NCBI GenBank assembly: GCA_023393375.1
Contig: JAEWLI010000015.1
Coordinates: forward strand, 1-62,921
From: Bacteroidota bacterium
GTDB taxonomy: Bacteria; Bacteroidota; Bacteroidia; Cytophagales; Cyclobacteriaceae
DNA: 62,921 nucleotides
Direction of reading: 5' to 3'
A program made the position numbers and the translations under genes. This document shows, in pieces, positions 6,696-16,613 of this stretch. The notes under the pieces are model-generated. The model was not told the origin of the DNA. It searched no databases and worked only from the letters and a program-made list of their open reading frames with translations. The number at the start of each line of letters is the position of its first letter. Positions within the stretch are counted from its first letter, which is position 1.

Positions 6696-9647
6696 TTACC
6701 ATTTGTATTCTTCCTTCAATGCATCAAATAAAATTTCCACGGGATGAAAGCCTTTCCGGTCAACACCATCCAAAATCTGATGTCGGCAACTGGTACCATT
6801 TGCTGCTATTATAGTATCCGTGCTCAATTTCCTGATTGCCGGAAATAATACGAGTTCTCCGATTTGCATAGAAATATCGAAATGTTCCTTTTCATATCCA
6901 AATGAACCTGCCATACCACAACATCCGGATGGAATTACAGATACACGATTTCCAGCTGGCAATGATAATATCTCAATTGTAGATGAAACCGAGCTTAAAG
7001 CTTTTTGGTGACAATGAGCATGCAATGCAATTTGTCGGTCTTTTTTATCAAATTGATCAGCCGACACATTACCTTTTTTAACTTCTGAAGCTAAAAATTC
7101 ATCAAGCAGGAAAACATTAGCTGAAATATTCTGTGCTGTCTTTTTCAGGTCATTTCCTGCCAAATCAGGATATTCATCCCTGAAAGTAAGAATAGCCGAA
7201 GGTTCCAAACCTACCAATGGTGAAGTTTTGTTTATAATCCCCTTAAGTTGATGAATATTCCTAATGGCTGCCTTGCGTGCTTTTGTAAGAAAACCTTTTG
7301 ACAATAATGCCCTTCCACTAATATCGTGTTTGGGCACCTCTACATGATAACCTAATGCAGCTAATAACTTCATTGCTTTAATGCCTGCTTCAGCATCACT
7401 TTTCCCTTCATTGGTAAATTCATCACAAAAGAAATACACCTTCCCTTTATTTCCAGCAGCTAAAGCTTTGACTTCCAGATTACTACGATTCTTTTTATAC
7501 CAGGATCTTACTGACTGACGGGCTATTATGGGTATGCTTCTTTGTAAGGACATTCCCATAGAAGACTTTAAAATGGTTGATGTGATCTTATTGCTAACGA
7601 AAGTATTAAAAAAAACTGGAACTACATTCGCAAACCTGTTCAACTTATGAATATGGGCAAATAACCAATCACGGGGTGGCCTGGGATGGTATTGGTAATA
7701 TTGATGTAAAAATTCGGTTTTTAATCTGGCCATATCCACATTTGAAGGGCATTCGCTTTTGCATCCTTTGCATGAGATGCACAACTCCAAAATTTCAAGG
7801 GCTTCCGGGCTGTTGAAAGGCTGTTTCTGGTTTGGATTCCCCAATACCTCCCTTAAAATATTGGCCCTCGCCCTCGTGGTATCTTTTTCATTTCGGGTAG
7901 CCATATAGCTGGGGCACATCGTCCCTCCTATCAATGCGGTTTTTCTGCAATCACCCGACCCATTGCATTGTTCCGCAGCACGTACAATTCCTCCATTACC
8001 ACTAAAATCAAATACAGTTGTATAATCAGGAGTAACTTGGCCAGGTGCATAACGCAAACTTTCATTCATGGGAGGTGTATCCACTATTTTATTGGGATTA
8101 AATATGTGATTGGGATCCCAGATCTCCTTTACCTGCCGCAATAGTTCATAGTTTTTATCACCGATCATAAACCGGATAAATTCTCCTCGTAATCTGCCAT
8201 CTCCATGTTCTCCACTAAGTGAACCTCCATATTTTTTGACCAAACCGGCCACATCCGATAAAATTGTTCTGAAAAGATGATTGCCTTCGTGACTTTTTAA
8301 ATTAATGATAGGCCTTAAATGCAATTCACCTGAACCGGCATGAGCATAATGCACGCTATGTAAACCATATTTATCAAGTATCTGATTAAATTCTTTGATA
8401 TAGGCAGGCAAATCCTCAACATCTACTGCTGTATCTTCTACTACCGGTACAGGCTTTTCATCACCTGGAATATTTGCCAATAATCCCAATCCTGCTTTCC
8501 TAAGGTTCCAAACTTTTCCAGCATCTTCACTTTTCAGAACCGGAAAATGAAACCCCATCTTATTGGCTTTCAAATCATTCACCAAATTTTCTGTATCCCT
8601 AATTACTTCTTCATCGCTGTTTCGGGCAAGTTCGATGACCAGGATCGCAGCTGGATTCCCCTCAATAAAAAAACTGTTCCGCTGTTGCTCAATATTGGAT
8701 CGGGCACTTTGAATAATGTATTGATCTATCAGTTCACTTGCTTCGGGATGATAAGTTAAGGCCACCAAATTGGCTCTCAAGGCTTCCTGAATAGAATCAA
8801 AATGGGCACAGATCAATCTTCGATGAGGTAAAGGAAGGGGGGATAGTCTTAATTTAATTTCAGTTGTAAATGCAAGCGTACCTTCAGATCCTGCCAGTAG
8901 TTTACAAAAGTTAAATGGCATTGGTGATGATCCAAAGGGTTCGGCATCCATTAAGAGGTCGAGCGCATAACCGGTATTCCTTCGGGTGATGGATTTTTTT
9001 GGATAGTGAGCGGTTATTTCTTTCCGGTGATCTATGTTGGATAATAAATCATAACATTTTCTATAGATTTCTCCTTCCAGATTGTTCAGGTTTATCTTAT
9101 CTGAAAACGATTTTTGATCTACAGGGCCAAATTCAGCTTCTGATCCATCACTAAGAATGACCTTAAGAGAAATCAAATGATCCCGAGTGCTGCCATAGAC
9201 CAGGGAATTAGAGCCACAGGAATTATTGCCCACCATCCCTCCTACCATGGCCCTGTTGGAAGTTGATGTTTCAGGGCCAAAATATAAATCATATTGCTTA
9301 AGATACAAATTCAGTTCATCCCTTACTACTCCAGGTCGTACCCTCACCCATTTTTCTTCCACATTTACTTCAAGGATTTTATTAAAGTGTTTGCTCACAT
9401 CTACAATGATCCCCCCTCCCACTACCTGACCAGCCAATGAAGTGCCAGCTGTGCGGGGTATTAATGAAAGTTTATTTTGATTAGCATAATTTACAAGGGC
9501 TTTAATATCATTGTCAGTTCGCGGGATTGCCACAGCTAATGGTAGTTGCCTGTATGCAGATGCATCAGTGGCATACAAAGATCGAGTGGTTTTGTCTGTA
9601 AATAACTCACCGCTGAATTTATTCATCAAATCATCGCGATTTATCAT
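6696..9647 (-). CDS. FAD-binding and Fe-S oxidoreductase, D-lactate/2-hydroxyacid dehydrogenase type
   Basis: This 983-residue protein fuses a GlcD-like flavin half to a GlpC-like iron-sulfur half. The FAD_binding_4 domain (35-270) shows IPRTAGTSLAGQVVGGGI and GNNSCGSNSLVYGSTRDH. The FAD-oxidase C-terminal domain (275-525) ends with the H-x-x-x-GSGELHLRP and SGEHGDGR motifs. Two ferredoxin-type cysteine clusters follow (C561, C567, C578; C623, C626, C629, C633 in LCISCKGCKSECP). A cysteine-rich domain closes it (HCHQKAL near 878; GCCGMAGSFGY near 905). Such proteins oxidise D-lactate, glycolate or D-2-hydroxyglutarate and pass electrons to the quinone pool; the exact substrate cannot be told. 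The start lies 4 bases after the AsnB stop, so the two are probably co-transcribed and translationally coupled. Confidence 0.9.
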   Translation of the reverse strand: MINRDDLMNKFSGELFTDKTTRSLYATDASAYRQLPLAVAIPRTDNDIKALVNYANQNKLSLIPRTAGTSLAGQVVGGGIIVDVSKHFNKILEVNVEEKWVRVRPGVVRDELNLYLKQYDLYFGPETSTSNRAMVGGMVGNNSCGSNSLVYGSTRDHLISLKVILSDGSEAEFGPVDQKSFSDKINLNNLEGEIYRKCYDLLSNIDHRKEITAHYPKKSITRRNTGYALDLLMDAEPFGSSPMPFNFCKLLAGSEGTLAFTTEIKLRLSPLPLPHRRLICAHFDSIQEALRANLVALTYHPEASELIDQYIIQSARSNIEQQRNSFFIEGNPAAILVIELARNSDEEVIRDTENLVNDLKANKMGFHFPVLKSEDAGKVWNLRKAGLGLLANIPGDEKPVPVVEDTAVDVEDLPAYIKEFNQILDKYGLHSVHYAHAGSGELHLRPIINLKSHEGNHLFRTILSDVAGLVKKYGGSLSGEHGDGRLRGEFIRFMIGDKNYELLRQVKEIWDPNHIFNPNKIVDTPPMNESLRYAPGQVTPDYTTVFDFSGNGGIVRAAEQCNGSGDCRKTALIGGTMCPSYMATRNEKDTTRARANILREVLGNPNQKQPFNSPEALEILELCISCKGCKSECPSNVDMARLKTEFLHQYYQYHPRPPRDWLFAHIHKLNRFANVVPVFFNTFVSNKITSTILKSSMGMSLQRSIPIIARQSVRSWYKKNRSNLEVKALAAGNKGKVYFFCDEFTNEGKSDAEAGIKAMKLLAALGYHVEVPKHDISGRALLSKGFLTKARKAAIRNIHQLKGIINKTSPLVGLEPSAILTFRDEYPDLAGNDLKKTAQNISANVFLLDEFLASEVKKGNVSADQFDKKDRQIALHAHCHQKALSSVSSTIEILSLPAGNRVSVIPSGCCGMAGSFGYEKEHFDISMQIGELVLFPAIRKLSTDTIIAANGTSCRHQILDGVDRKGFHPVEILFDALKEEYKW

Positions 9648-9651
9648 GGTT

Positions 9652-11556
9652 TCAACCGTTAAAGTACTTTTTCCACCACCATTGAAACACTACTAATGCC
9701 CAAAGTTGAGCATGAACATCTCCGGGATTTACAGAAAACAACCTTTTTTGAAGAGATTTTATATAACCAGGATTAAAAATCTGCTGGGATTGTATGAATT
9801 CATCATTCAATAAATCATCAAATATCAAATTCTTCAGATCCGTTCTAAACCATTTTAATAAAGGGACTTCAAAACCCTTTTTGGGCCTTCGGTATAATTG
9901 TGGTGGCAGAATTTCCCTGAAAGTATCTTGTAATATTCTTTTCCGCATGGTTGTATTGATCTTTGAGCTTACCGGAAGACTAAACACAAACTCCACCAAC
10001 CGATAGTCTAAAAACGGGGACCTCACCTCCAGACCATTGGCCATCGACATCAGATCCACCTTTACCAACATATCGTTGGGAAGCACCAACTGCATATCAG
10101 CCAATAAAATATTGTTGAAATCATGATCAGTCAGATGGTTAGTGTAGCGGTTTTGCCTTTTTTCCACACCATCAAAATCCAATCCTTCAAGAACTGAATC
10201 GCTTAAAAGATCCACTACATCGGCATTATTCATAAAAGTAGCCCATTGCCAATACCTTTCCTGTGAAGAAAGTTTTAATCCACTGGCATATCTGTCAAGT
10301 TGCCTGAATTTATTGAAAATAAAATTATTTCTAGATTGAGGGAGCATTTTCCAAACAGGTGCCAGTCCTTTGAGAATTTTATTATAAGAATTGTCTTCCA
10401 TTGCCCTAAACGCTGCCGCATGTTTTTGATACCCAGATAACAGCTCATCAGCACCATCTCCTGATAATGCCACAGTGGCAGTTTTTCGCGTATGCATACT
10501 CAGAACGTAAGTGGGAATAGCTGATGAGTCAGCAAAAGGTTCGTCCAGATAATCAAGAATATCAAATAAATGCTGATACATGTCTTGATTGGATAAACTA
10601 AAGACCGTATGAGAAGTATCAAAATGTTTGGCTACCAAAGACGCATAAGCTGTTTCATCGAAGTACGGCTCATCTTTATAACCAATGGAAAAGGTATTTA
10701 ACCCTTTAGTGTGTTGCGATGCCAGTGCCACAATTACAGATGAATCGATTCCGCCACTTAAAAATGCCCCTAACGGCACATCAGCAATCAACCTGTCATG
10801 TACAGCTTGTTCTAATAGGTCATGAAATTTCTTCTGCTGTTGTTCATAATTCAAACCTTCAGGATTGAGATGGAGGGGTGAATAAGGTATCTGATAGTAT
10901 TTTTTCACTTTTACCTGCTTGTCTTTAACAAAAAGAAAAGTCCCGGGCATTAGTTTCTTTAGATTTTTTAAAATAGAAAAAGGTGCAGGAATATAATTAA
11001 GTTGAAAATATTGAAATATAGAAGAATGGTCAAGTTCTTTGGGAATGCCGTAAGCAAATATAGATTTTAACTCAGAAGCAAAAATAATTTTATCCTCATC
11101 CAGAAAATAAAAAAGGGGTTTTACACCAAACCTGTCCCTGGCTAAAAATAAAGAATCTTCAGCTCTATCATAAATGGCAAAACTAAAAAAACCATTCAAA
11201 AGGTTTAAACACTCTGACCCCTTCCAAATATACATATTTAGCAGTACCTCTGTATCAGATGTAGATTTGAAATTAAATCCTGCCTGTTGCAATTGCTGTC
11301 GTAAAGCCTGGAAATTGTATATTTCACCATTAAAAACCAGGGTATACCTACCGCTTTCTTCAGCCATGGGCTGTTTGGCATGATCAGACAAATCGATGAT
11401 CGATAATCGCCGATGCCCCAATCCTACATGATGATCAAGATACATCCCCTGATCATCGGGGCCACGTTTTGATAAACACGCTGTGGCTTTAGCCAAATTT
11501 ATCAAATTAAATCTGCCAAGTTCATTAAATGCGTATAAGCCGGTAATCCCACACAT
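9652..11556 (-). CDS. asnB: Asparagine synthase (glutamine-hydrolysing)
   Basis: The product has 634 residues. Met-Cys at the start (MCGITGLYAF) gives the N-terminal nucleophile Cys2 of a class II glutamine amidotransferase, and the glutaminase domain carries RGPDDQG, LGHRRLSIIDLS and FNGEIYNF. The synthetase domain has the PP-loop FLSGGIDSSV, the motif ALSGDGADELLSGY and the late RSPFLDYRLVEF. It makes asparagine from aspartate, glutamine and ATP in the cytoplasm, although related proteins of this size (about 630 residues) also serve in polysaccharide or peptide modification. It shares a tight pair with the downstream FAD/Fe-S oxidoreductase. The 99 bases upstream are shared with the divergent NlpC/P60 gene. 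Confidence 0.92.
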   Translation of the reverse strand: MCGITGLYAFNELGRFNLINLAKATACLSKRGPDDQGMYLDHHVGLGHRRLSIIDLSDHAKQPMAEESGRYTLVFNGEIYNFQALRQQLQQAGFNFKSTSDTEVLLNMYIWKGSECLNLLNGFFSFAIYDRAEDSLFLARDRFGVKPLFYFLDEDKIIFASELKSIFAYGIPKELDHSSIFQYFQLNYIPAPFSILKNLKKLMPGTFLFVKDKQVKVKKYYQIPYSPLHLNPEGLNYEQQQKKFHDLLEQAVHDRLIADVPLGAFLSGGIDSSVIVALASQHTKGLNTFSIGYKDEPYFDETAYASLVAKHFDTSHTVFSLSNQDMYQHLFDILDYLDEPFADSSAIPTYVLSMHTRKTATVALSGDGADELLSGYQKHAAAFRAMEDNSYNKILKGLAPVWKMLPQSRNNFIFNKFRQLDRYASGLKLSSQERYWQWATFMNNADVVDLLSDSVLEGLDFDGVEKRQNRYTNHLTDHDFNNILLADMQLVLPNDMLVKVDLMSMANGLEVRSPFLDYRLVEFVFSLPVSSKINTTMRKRILQDTFREILPPQLYRRPKKGFEVPLLKWFRTDLKNLIFDDLLNDEFIQSQQIFNPGYIKSLQKRLFSVNPGDVHAQLWALVVFQWWWKKYFNG

Positions 11557-11655
11557 AACATTTTATCATAAATTGCTATTTAGAACGTAGTAAAGTTAGG
11601 GAAGATTTCCTATAATTGTTTTTGAGATTCTATCAGGCTTAAAATTAGATATATT

Positions 11656-12150
11656 TTGACACGTATAAACACTTACTATACTCTATCAGGTACAATTTTT
11701 ACATTTATTGCAGTTTTATTTTTAACTGCTTGTGGTAGTTCAAAAAAGAAAGCAGCTACCGGCTCATCCACAGATATAATTATTACTACAGCCAGATCAT
11801 ACATTGGCACCCCATATCGGTGGGGAGGCACAAGCAGGTCGGGTATGGATTGTTCGGGCTTGATTTATAATTCATTTAAAGTCGCGGGAATAGAATTTCC
11901 CCGTACTACAGGTGAACAGGTGAAAGCTGGCAGTCCGGTAAGTATTTATGATCTGCAACCTGGCGATCTGGTGTTTTTTGCAGCCAGTAAAAATAAGCGA
12001 AAAATCACTCATGTAGGCCTTGTGACTGAGGTAAATGGCAAAAATGATGTGCAGTTTATTCATGCTTCGTCATCTTTGGGTGTAATAGAAAATAATGTTT
12101 TTTCCGATTATTATCGAAGAATATACGTAAAAGCAGTCCGACCATTTTGA
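11656..12150 (+). CDS. NlpC/P60-family lipoprotein (cell-wall endopeptidase)
   Basis: The 164-residue product has a signal sequence ending in a lipobox (FLTAC, lipidated Cys26), then an NlpC/P60 domain with catalytic Cys66 (GMDCSGLIY), His119 (ITHVGLV) and His136 (FIHASSS). Such enzymes cut the D-Glu to diamino-acid bond in peptidoglycan peptides; this one should sit on the periplasmic side of a membrane. The only start that keeps the signal peptide is a TTG at 11656, since no in-frame ATG comes before the catalytic region. It is divergent from asnB. Its TGA stop overlaps the -33 box of the tRNA-Ala promoter. Confidence 0.88.
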   Translation: MTRINTYYTLSGTIFTFIAVLFLTACGSSKKKAATGSSTDIIITTARSYIGTPYRWGGTSRSGMDCSGLIYNSFKVAGIEFPRTTGEQVKAGSPVSIYDLQPGDLVFFAASKNKRKITHVGLVTEVNGKNDVQFIHASSSLGVIENNVFSDYYRRIYVKAVRPF

Positions 12151-12175
12151 CTTCGTAAGAATTTAAATATATTTG
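12146..12175 (+). promoter_or_regulatory. Bacteroidota-type promoter of tRNA-Ala
   Basis: TTTG (12146-12149), an 18-base spacer, then TATATTTG (12168-12175) match the Bacteroidota primary sigma consensus TTTG-N18-20-TAnnTTTG exactly. The mature tRNA starts 12 bases downstream of the -7 box, so transcription would begin just ahead of it. The -33 box overlaps the TGA stop of the preceding lipoprotein gene. Confidence 0.7.
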
Positions 12176-12186
12176 CAGTCCAAAAA

Positions 12187-12260
12187 GGGGGATTAGCTCA
12201 GTTGGCTAGAGCGCCACGCTGGCAGCGTGGAGGTCATCGGTTCGAATCCGATATTCTCCA
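12187..12260 (+). tRNA. tRNA-Ala, anticodon GGC
   Basis: A 74-base cloverleaf can be drawn by hand: acceptor GGGGGAT pairing with ATTCTCC (two G-T pairs), D-arm AGCTCAGTTGGCTAGAGC, anticodon stem CCACG/CGTGG around the loop CTGGCAG with GGC as anticodon, and T-arm ATCGG-TTCGAAT-CCGAT. The discriminator base is A. The 3' CCA is not encoded (next bases CTT) and must be added after transcription. A run of T follows directly and could end transcription. It reads GCC and GCT alanine codons. Confidence 0.97.
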
Positions 12261-12529
12261 CTTTTTTTAGCTGTCTGAAATATCTCATTTCTGCAAACAC
12301 TAATTTATTAACAAACCACGACAAGAAGTAGCCGATTGATTATTTTCCAGAACTACAGAGCTGTAATTCAATTAATTACGATTCTTCATTAATTTTTAAA
12401 GTAAATTTTTTATATTTATAGTATCGCATTTATAATCTTTTTGGACCTTAAACCTAACTCAAACTGATATATAGAAATTCATAAATTTTTTAGTGATCAA
12501 AACTGAAAATATTAAGTAAACCCATCCCG

Positions 12530-13609
12530 ATGGAACGAATGCTAAATGAGAGTTTTTCAGACAGCAGGTTTGAAAGAAAATATGACGATTCACAATTAGG
12601 CATAATTACAATTAACGAAAACGGTGATATTATTAAGCAGAATCAACACTTCGTTAATTTATTAAATCTTAATAATACTCCTTTAGTACACTTAAATGTT
12701 TTTAATATTCCTGTACTTGCTCAAGTATGTATAGATATTGGTAATTGTATGGAAAAGCAGGACAAAATAACCGGAGTAACTACAATTAAGCAGGGGAAAT
12801 CAAAGATAAGAGTAAAACATCAACTCTTTCCAATTTTTAATGCCAATAATGAGATTGTAAATATTCTGGCAACATTTGAAAATACTGCCGAAAAAGAAAA
12901 AAAGATGATTGATGATAAAGAGGAAAAAAGAAACTATTTGAATGAAGACCAATTGGATCTGGAGTCGATCATGTATAAATCGGCACACAACCTGAAAGGA
13001 CCTGCCACTTCTATTGCGGCATTGTCGAAAATAGCTATAAGCGAAGTAAAGGATGCTACAGCACTCGAGTACCTCAAGATGATCAAACAAAGTTCGGAAA
13101 GACTCGAGGAAATAATTAGTGATTTATTGAATATCAATAAGATTAAACAAGGTGAATTCGAGTGGAAACTGGTAGATCTGCATCAAATCACGAATGATGT
13201 CATTCAAAACCTGAAATATCTGGATGGTTTTGAAGAAGTGGATATAACAACCAATTTCAAACATAGCCAAGAACTGATAAGCGACCGGAAACATTTATAT
13301 TCCATCTTTCAAAATTTGATTGAAAATGCCATTAAATATAAAAAACCGGATACAGTTGGAAATATCGTCATTAGCTCTACCGATGTAAGTGGGGGCATTG
13401 AAATTGCCTTTGCCGATAATGGTGCAGGAATACCTGAAGAAGCAGTGGAAAAGATTTTTAACATGTTTTATCGGGCCAGTCAGCTGAAAACTGGTTCAGG
13501 GTTGGGTTTATACATTGTGCGAAGTACACTTCAAAAGCTTGGAGGCCATATAAAGGTAAGCAGTAAACTTGGTTTAGGTACAACTTTTACCTTATTTTTG
13601 CCATTATAA
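12530..13609 (+). CDS. PAS-domain sensor histidine kinase
   Basis: The 359-residue product is soluble, with no membrane segment. Residues 20-120 look like a PAS domain (LGIITINENGDIIKQNQHF). The HisKA helix pair holds the phospho-acceptor His153 in SAHNLKGP, a variant of the usual HDLRNPL box. The HATPase has ENAIKYK, DNGAGIP and GSGLGLYI. It should autophosphorylate in response to a ligand or redox cue. No response regulator is adjacent. The downstream DUF1015 gene starts 16 bases after the stop, so the two probably share a transcript. Confidence 0.9.
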   Translation: MERMLNESFSDSRFERKYDDSQLGIITINENGDIIKQNQHFVNLLNLNNTPLVHLNVFNIPVLAQVCIDIGNCMEKQDKITGVTTIKQGKSKIRVKHQLFPIFNANNEIVNILATFENTAEKEKKMIDDKEEKRNYLNEDQLDLESIMYKSAHNLKGPATSIAALSKIAISEVKDATALEYLKMIKQSSERLEEIISDLLNINKIKQGEFEWKLVDLHQITNDVIQNLKYLDGFEEVDITTNFKHSQELISDRKHLYSIFQNLIENAIKYKKPDTVGNIVISSTDVSGGIEIAFADNGAGIPEEAVEKIFNMFYRASQLKTGSGLGLYIVRSTLQKLGGHIKVSSKLGLGTTFTLFLPL

Positions 13610-13625
13610 ACAAAATGATCTGGCA

Positions 13626-14867
13626 GTGGCTAAAATTAAAGCATTCAGGGGCATTCGTCCCAATAAAGAATTTGTAAAGGCTGTAGCTTCCCGGCCATAT
13701 GATGTACTGGATAGTGATGAAGCACGCAAAGAAGCAGAAGGCAATAAATTGTCGTTCTTGCATGTAGTAAAGCCTGAAATTGACCTTCCTGAAGATGTGG
13801 ACCATTATGCACCTGAGGTATATCAAAAAGGCAAAGACAACTTCAGCAAGCTTCTTGATGACCATGTTTTTTTTCAGGATCCTGATGACTATTTGTATGT
13901 GTACCAATTGACGATGGGCAGTCATACGCAAACAGGCATAGTGGCTTGTGCATCAGTAGATGATTATCTCAATGAAATAATAAAAAAACACGAACTAACC
14001 AGACCTGATAAAGAAGAAGACAGGAAAAATCATATTCGCGTATCGGAAATTAATGCTGAACCGGTATTTTTCTCCTATCCTGCCAGAGAAGAATTGGATA
14101 AGTTGGTAAATCAAATTACCATAAAAGCCCCGGAATATGACTTCACGTCAGACGACGGCATTATTCACCGACTTTGGGTAGTTAAAGAAATTGAAATCAT
14201 TCAACTGATAATTGCTGAATTCGATCAAATACCATCTATTTATGTAGCAGACGGCCATCACAGAACTGCAGCAGCTGCACTTGTGGGGAAAGAACTCAGG
14301 GAAGCAAACAAACAAGCTTCTGGTGATGAAGAATACAACTATTTTATGGCTGTGCATTTTCCTGATGACCAATTGAAAATTATCGACTACAACAGGGTGG
14401 TTAAAGATTTGAACGGTCTAAGTGAAGAGGATTTTGTGCGGACCTTGCAAAAGGATTTTGAAGTAGAAAAGAAAAATGAGTTATACAAACCAGGTTCCCT
14501 GCATAACTTCGGTATGTACCTTAATGGGAATTGGTATTCTTTGAAAGCAAAACCAGGCACCTATAATGACAATGATCCTATTGGCATTCTGGATGTAACC
14601 ATTCTCTATGAAAAAATACTTTCTCCAATATTAGGCATCCATGATTTGAGAACAGACAAACGGATTGATTTTGTAGGTGGTATAAGAGGTTTGGGTGAGC
14701 TTCAGAAAAGGGTGGATTCGGGTGAAATGAAAGTAGCATTTGCATTATTTCCTGTTACCATGAGCCAATTAATCAATATCTCCGACAATGGCAAAATAAT
14801 GCCTCCTAAAACCACATGGTTTGAACCTAAGCTCAGAAGCGGACTTGTTGTACATGCCTTAAAATAA
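13626..14867 (+). CDS. DUF1015 family protein (SerK-like)
   Basis: The 413-residue product starts at a GTG (MAKIKAFRGIRPN) and shows the family landmarks ASRPYDVL, a YVADGHHRTAAA motif and a C-terminal FALFPVTMSQL. The family shares its fold with the ADP-dependent serine kinase SerK of archaea and with SbnI of Staphylococcus, where free serine is phosphorylated. In many Bacteroidota the gene lies beside serC and serA; here it does not, and instead sits between a histidine kinase and an acyl-CoA synthetase. A role in serine phosphorylation is therefore a family-based guess. Confidence 0.85.
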   Translation: MAKIKAFRGIRPNKEFVKAVASRPYDVLDSDEARKEAEGNKLSFLHVVKPEIDLPEDVDHYAPEVYQKGKDNFSKLLDDHVFFQDPDDYLYVYQLTMGSHTQTGIVACASVDDYLNEIIKKHELTRPDKEEDRKNHIRVSEINAEPVFFSYPAREELDKLVNQITIKAPEYDFTSDDGIIHRLWVVKEIEIIQLIIAEFDQIPSIYVADGHHRTAAAALVGKELREANKQASGDEEYNYFMAVHFPDDQLKIIDYNRVVKDLNGLSEEDFVRTLQKDFEVEKKNELYKPGSLHNFGMYLNGNWYSLKAKPGTYNDNDPIGILDVTILYEKILSPILGIHDLRTDKRIDFVGGIRGLGELQKRVDSGEMKVAFALFPVTMSQLINISDNGKIMPPKTTWFEPKLRSGLVVHALK

Positions 14868-14946
14868 GGTTTTTGGTAAAATCTACTACCAAAACAGACT
14901 TTTTGTCGGGAAATGTGTTTATTGCAAAAGAAGTTAGGTACATGCC

Positions 14947-16599
14947 ATGTTAGAAGAACGGATTGTCAATGAAATTGAAAAGTCAGTTGTAAAAAACTGG
15001 GATCAACCTGCATTATCCGATCTTGGAGGGCAACCCATTTCTTATGCTGCATTGGGAAGGAAATTATTAATCTGGCATGGCGTATTCAAAGAAATTGACA
15101 TCAAACCCGGTGATAAAATAGCCGTAGTTGGGAAAAATAGTGCTTCCTGGGCAGAGATATATTTATCTGTAATTACCTATGGAGCAATCGCGGTACCGAT
15201 ACTATCAGACTTTAGTCCTGAAAACATTCATCATATTGTTACGCATTCCGATGCCAAGTTATTGTTCTCTGCTGATAGCGTACTAGAAAATCTGGAAATA
15301 GCTAAAATGGCGCACATGAACGCCATTTTTTCCCTTGGTGATGGGAGTCTTCAGCATTACTCCAATGTAGATTTACCGGCAAAACTTGCAAAGCTCCAAA
15401 TTTCGTTAACCAATAAATTTTCACAGGCAGGACCTGACAGGTTTTCATTACCGGATATTCATCCTGATAGCATTGCTTGCATTGTGTATACCTCAGGCAC
15501 TACTGGTTTTTCAAAGGGGGTAATGCTTAGCCATAATTCCCTTTCAGCAAATATCATCTATGCGCAAAACAACATGCCTTTAAAAGCGGGGGATCGTGTT
15601 TTATCTTTTCTACCTCTGGCACATTCCTATGCTTGTGCTTTTGAATTTTTATTTCCTGTATCCATTGGATGTCATGTTACTTTTCTGAATAAACTCCCTA
15701 CACCACAGGTCCTGCTCAAAGCCTTCGAAGAAGTTAAACCCCGGCTAATATTTCTAGTGCCTTTATTGATTGAAAAAATATTTAAAAATAAAATAAAACC
15801 GGCTCTAGAAAAACCAACCATGCAGGTCGCTGTAAAAATACCAGGTGTAAAGAATCTGATCATTAATAAAATCAAGAAAAAACTTGTTGATCTATTCGGG
15901 GGCAACTTTATCACAGTGATCATAGGTGGTGCAGCCTTAAATCCGGAGGTTGAAGATTTTCTTAAAAAATGTGGGTTCCCGTTTACCGTTGGATATGGCA
16001 TGACTGAATGTGGCCCCTTGATTAGCTATGCACCATGGAATGAAATAAAAAAACATTCGGTAGGCAGGCCAATTAATTATCTGGAAGTCAGGATAAAAAC
16101 GGATGAAGTGAATCCAGAAATTGGGGAAATACTTGTGCGGGGTGAAAATGTAATGAAGGGTTATTACAAAAACCCTGAAGCCACACAGGAAGCAATTGAC
16201 AAAGAGGGTTGGTTGCATACGGGTGATCTGGGCATAATTGACGAGGATGGGTTTATCTTTATCAAAGGCAGGTGCAAAAATATGATATTAGGACCTAGTG
16301 GACAGAATATTTATCCTGAAGATATAGAAGCCAGATTAAATGTAATGCCATTGATTCAAGAGTCGGTGGTCTTGGAAAATGAAGGCAAATTGATTGCCCT
16401 GGTTTATCCGGATATTGAAAATATGGATGAAAGCAAAATCGAGGAAGAAGACCTGACCAAAAAAATGGATGAAATTAAAGCAGAAGTAAACAAGGAATTG
16501 CCCAATTTTAGCCAATTGAGCCAAATTAGAATATACCCCGAAGAGTTTGAAAAAACACCCACTAAAAAAATCAAACGGTACCTCTACAAACTTCAATAA
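14947..16599 (+). CDS. AMP-dependent synthetase/ligase, long-chain acyl-CoA synthetase type
   Basis: The 550-residue product is an adenylate-forming enzyme. The phosphate-binding loop reads YTSGTTGFSKGVMLSH, followed by GYGMTECGP and the A8 hinge region GWLHTGDLGIIDEDGFIFIKGR. A lysine near the C terminus (TPTKKIKRYLYK) fits the catalytic Lys of the second half-reaction. Such enzymes activate fatty acids to acyl-AMP and then acyl-CoA. The length is short compared with the roughly 600 residues of FadD15-like enzymes. It is separated by 79 bases from the DUF1015 gene and ends 14 bases before the convergent IPExxxVDY gene. Confidence 0.88.
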   Translation: MLEERIVNEIEKSVVKNWDQPALSDLGGQPISYAALGRKLLIWHGVFKEIDIKPGDKIAVVGKNSASWAEIYLSVITYGAIAVPILSDFSPENIHHIVTHSDAKLLFSADSVLENLEIAKMAHMNAIFSLGDGSLQHYSNVDLPAKLAKLQISLTNKFSQAGPDRFSLPDIHPDSIACIVYTSGTTGFSKGVMLSHNSLSANIIYAQNNMPLKAGDRVLSFLPLAHSYACAFEFLFPVSIGCHVTFLNKLPTPQVLLKAFEEVKPRLIFLVPLLIEKIFKNKIKPALEKPTMQVAVKIPGVKNLIINKIKKKLVDLFGGNFITVIIGGAALNPEVEDFLKKCGFPFTVGYGMTECGPLISYAPWNEIKKHSVGRPINYLEVRIKTDEVNPEIGEILVRGENVMKGYYKNPEATQEAIDKEGWLHTGDLGIIDEDGFIFIKGRCKNMILGPSGQNIYPEDIEARLNVMPLIQESVVLENEGKLIALVYPDIENMDESKIEEEDLTKKMDEIKAEVNKELPNFSQLSQIRIYPEEFEKTPTKKIKRYLYKLQ

Positions 16600-16613
16600 C
16601 TAAACTCATGAGC

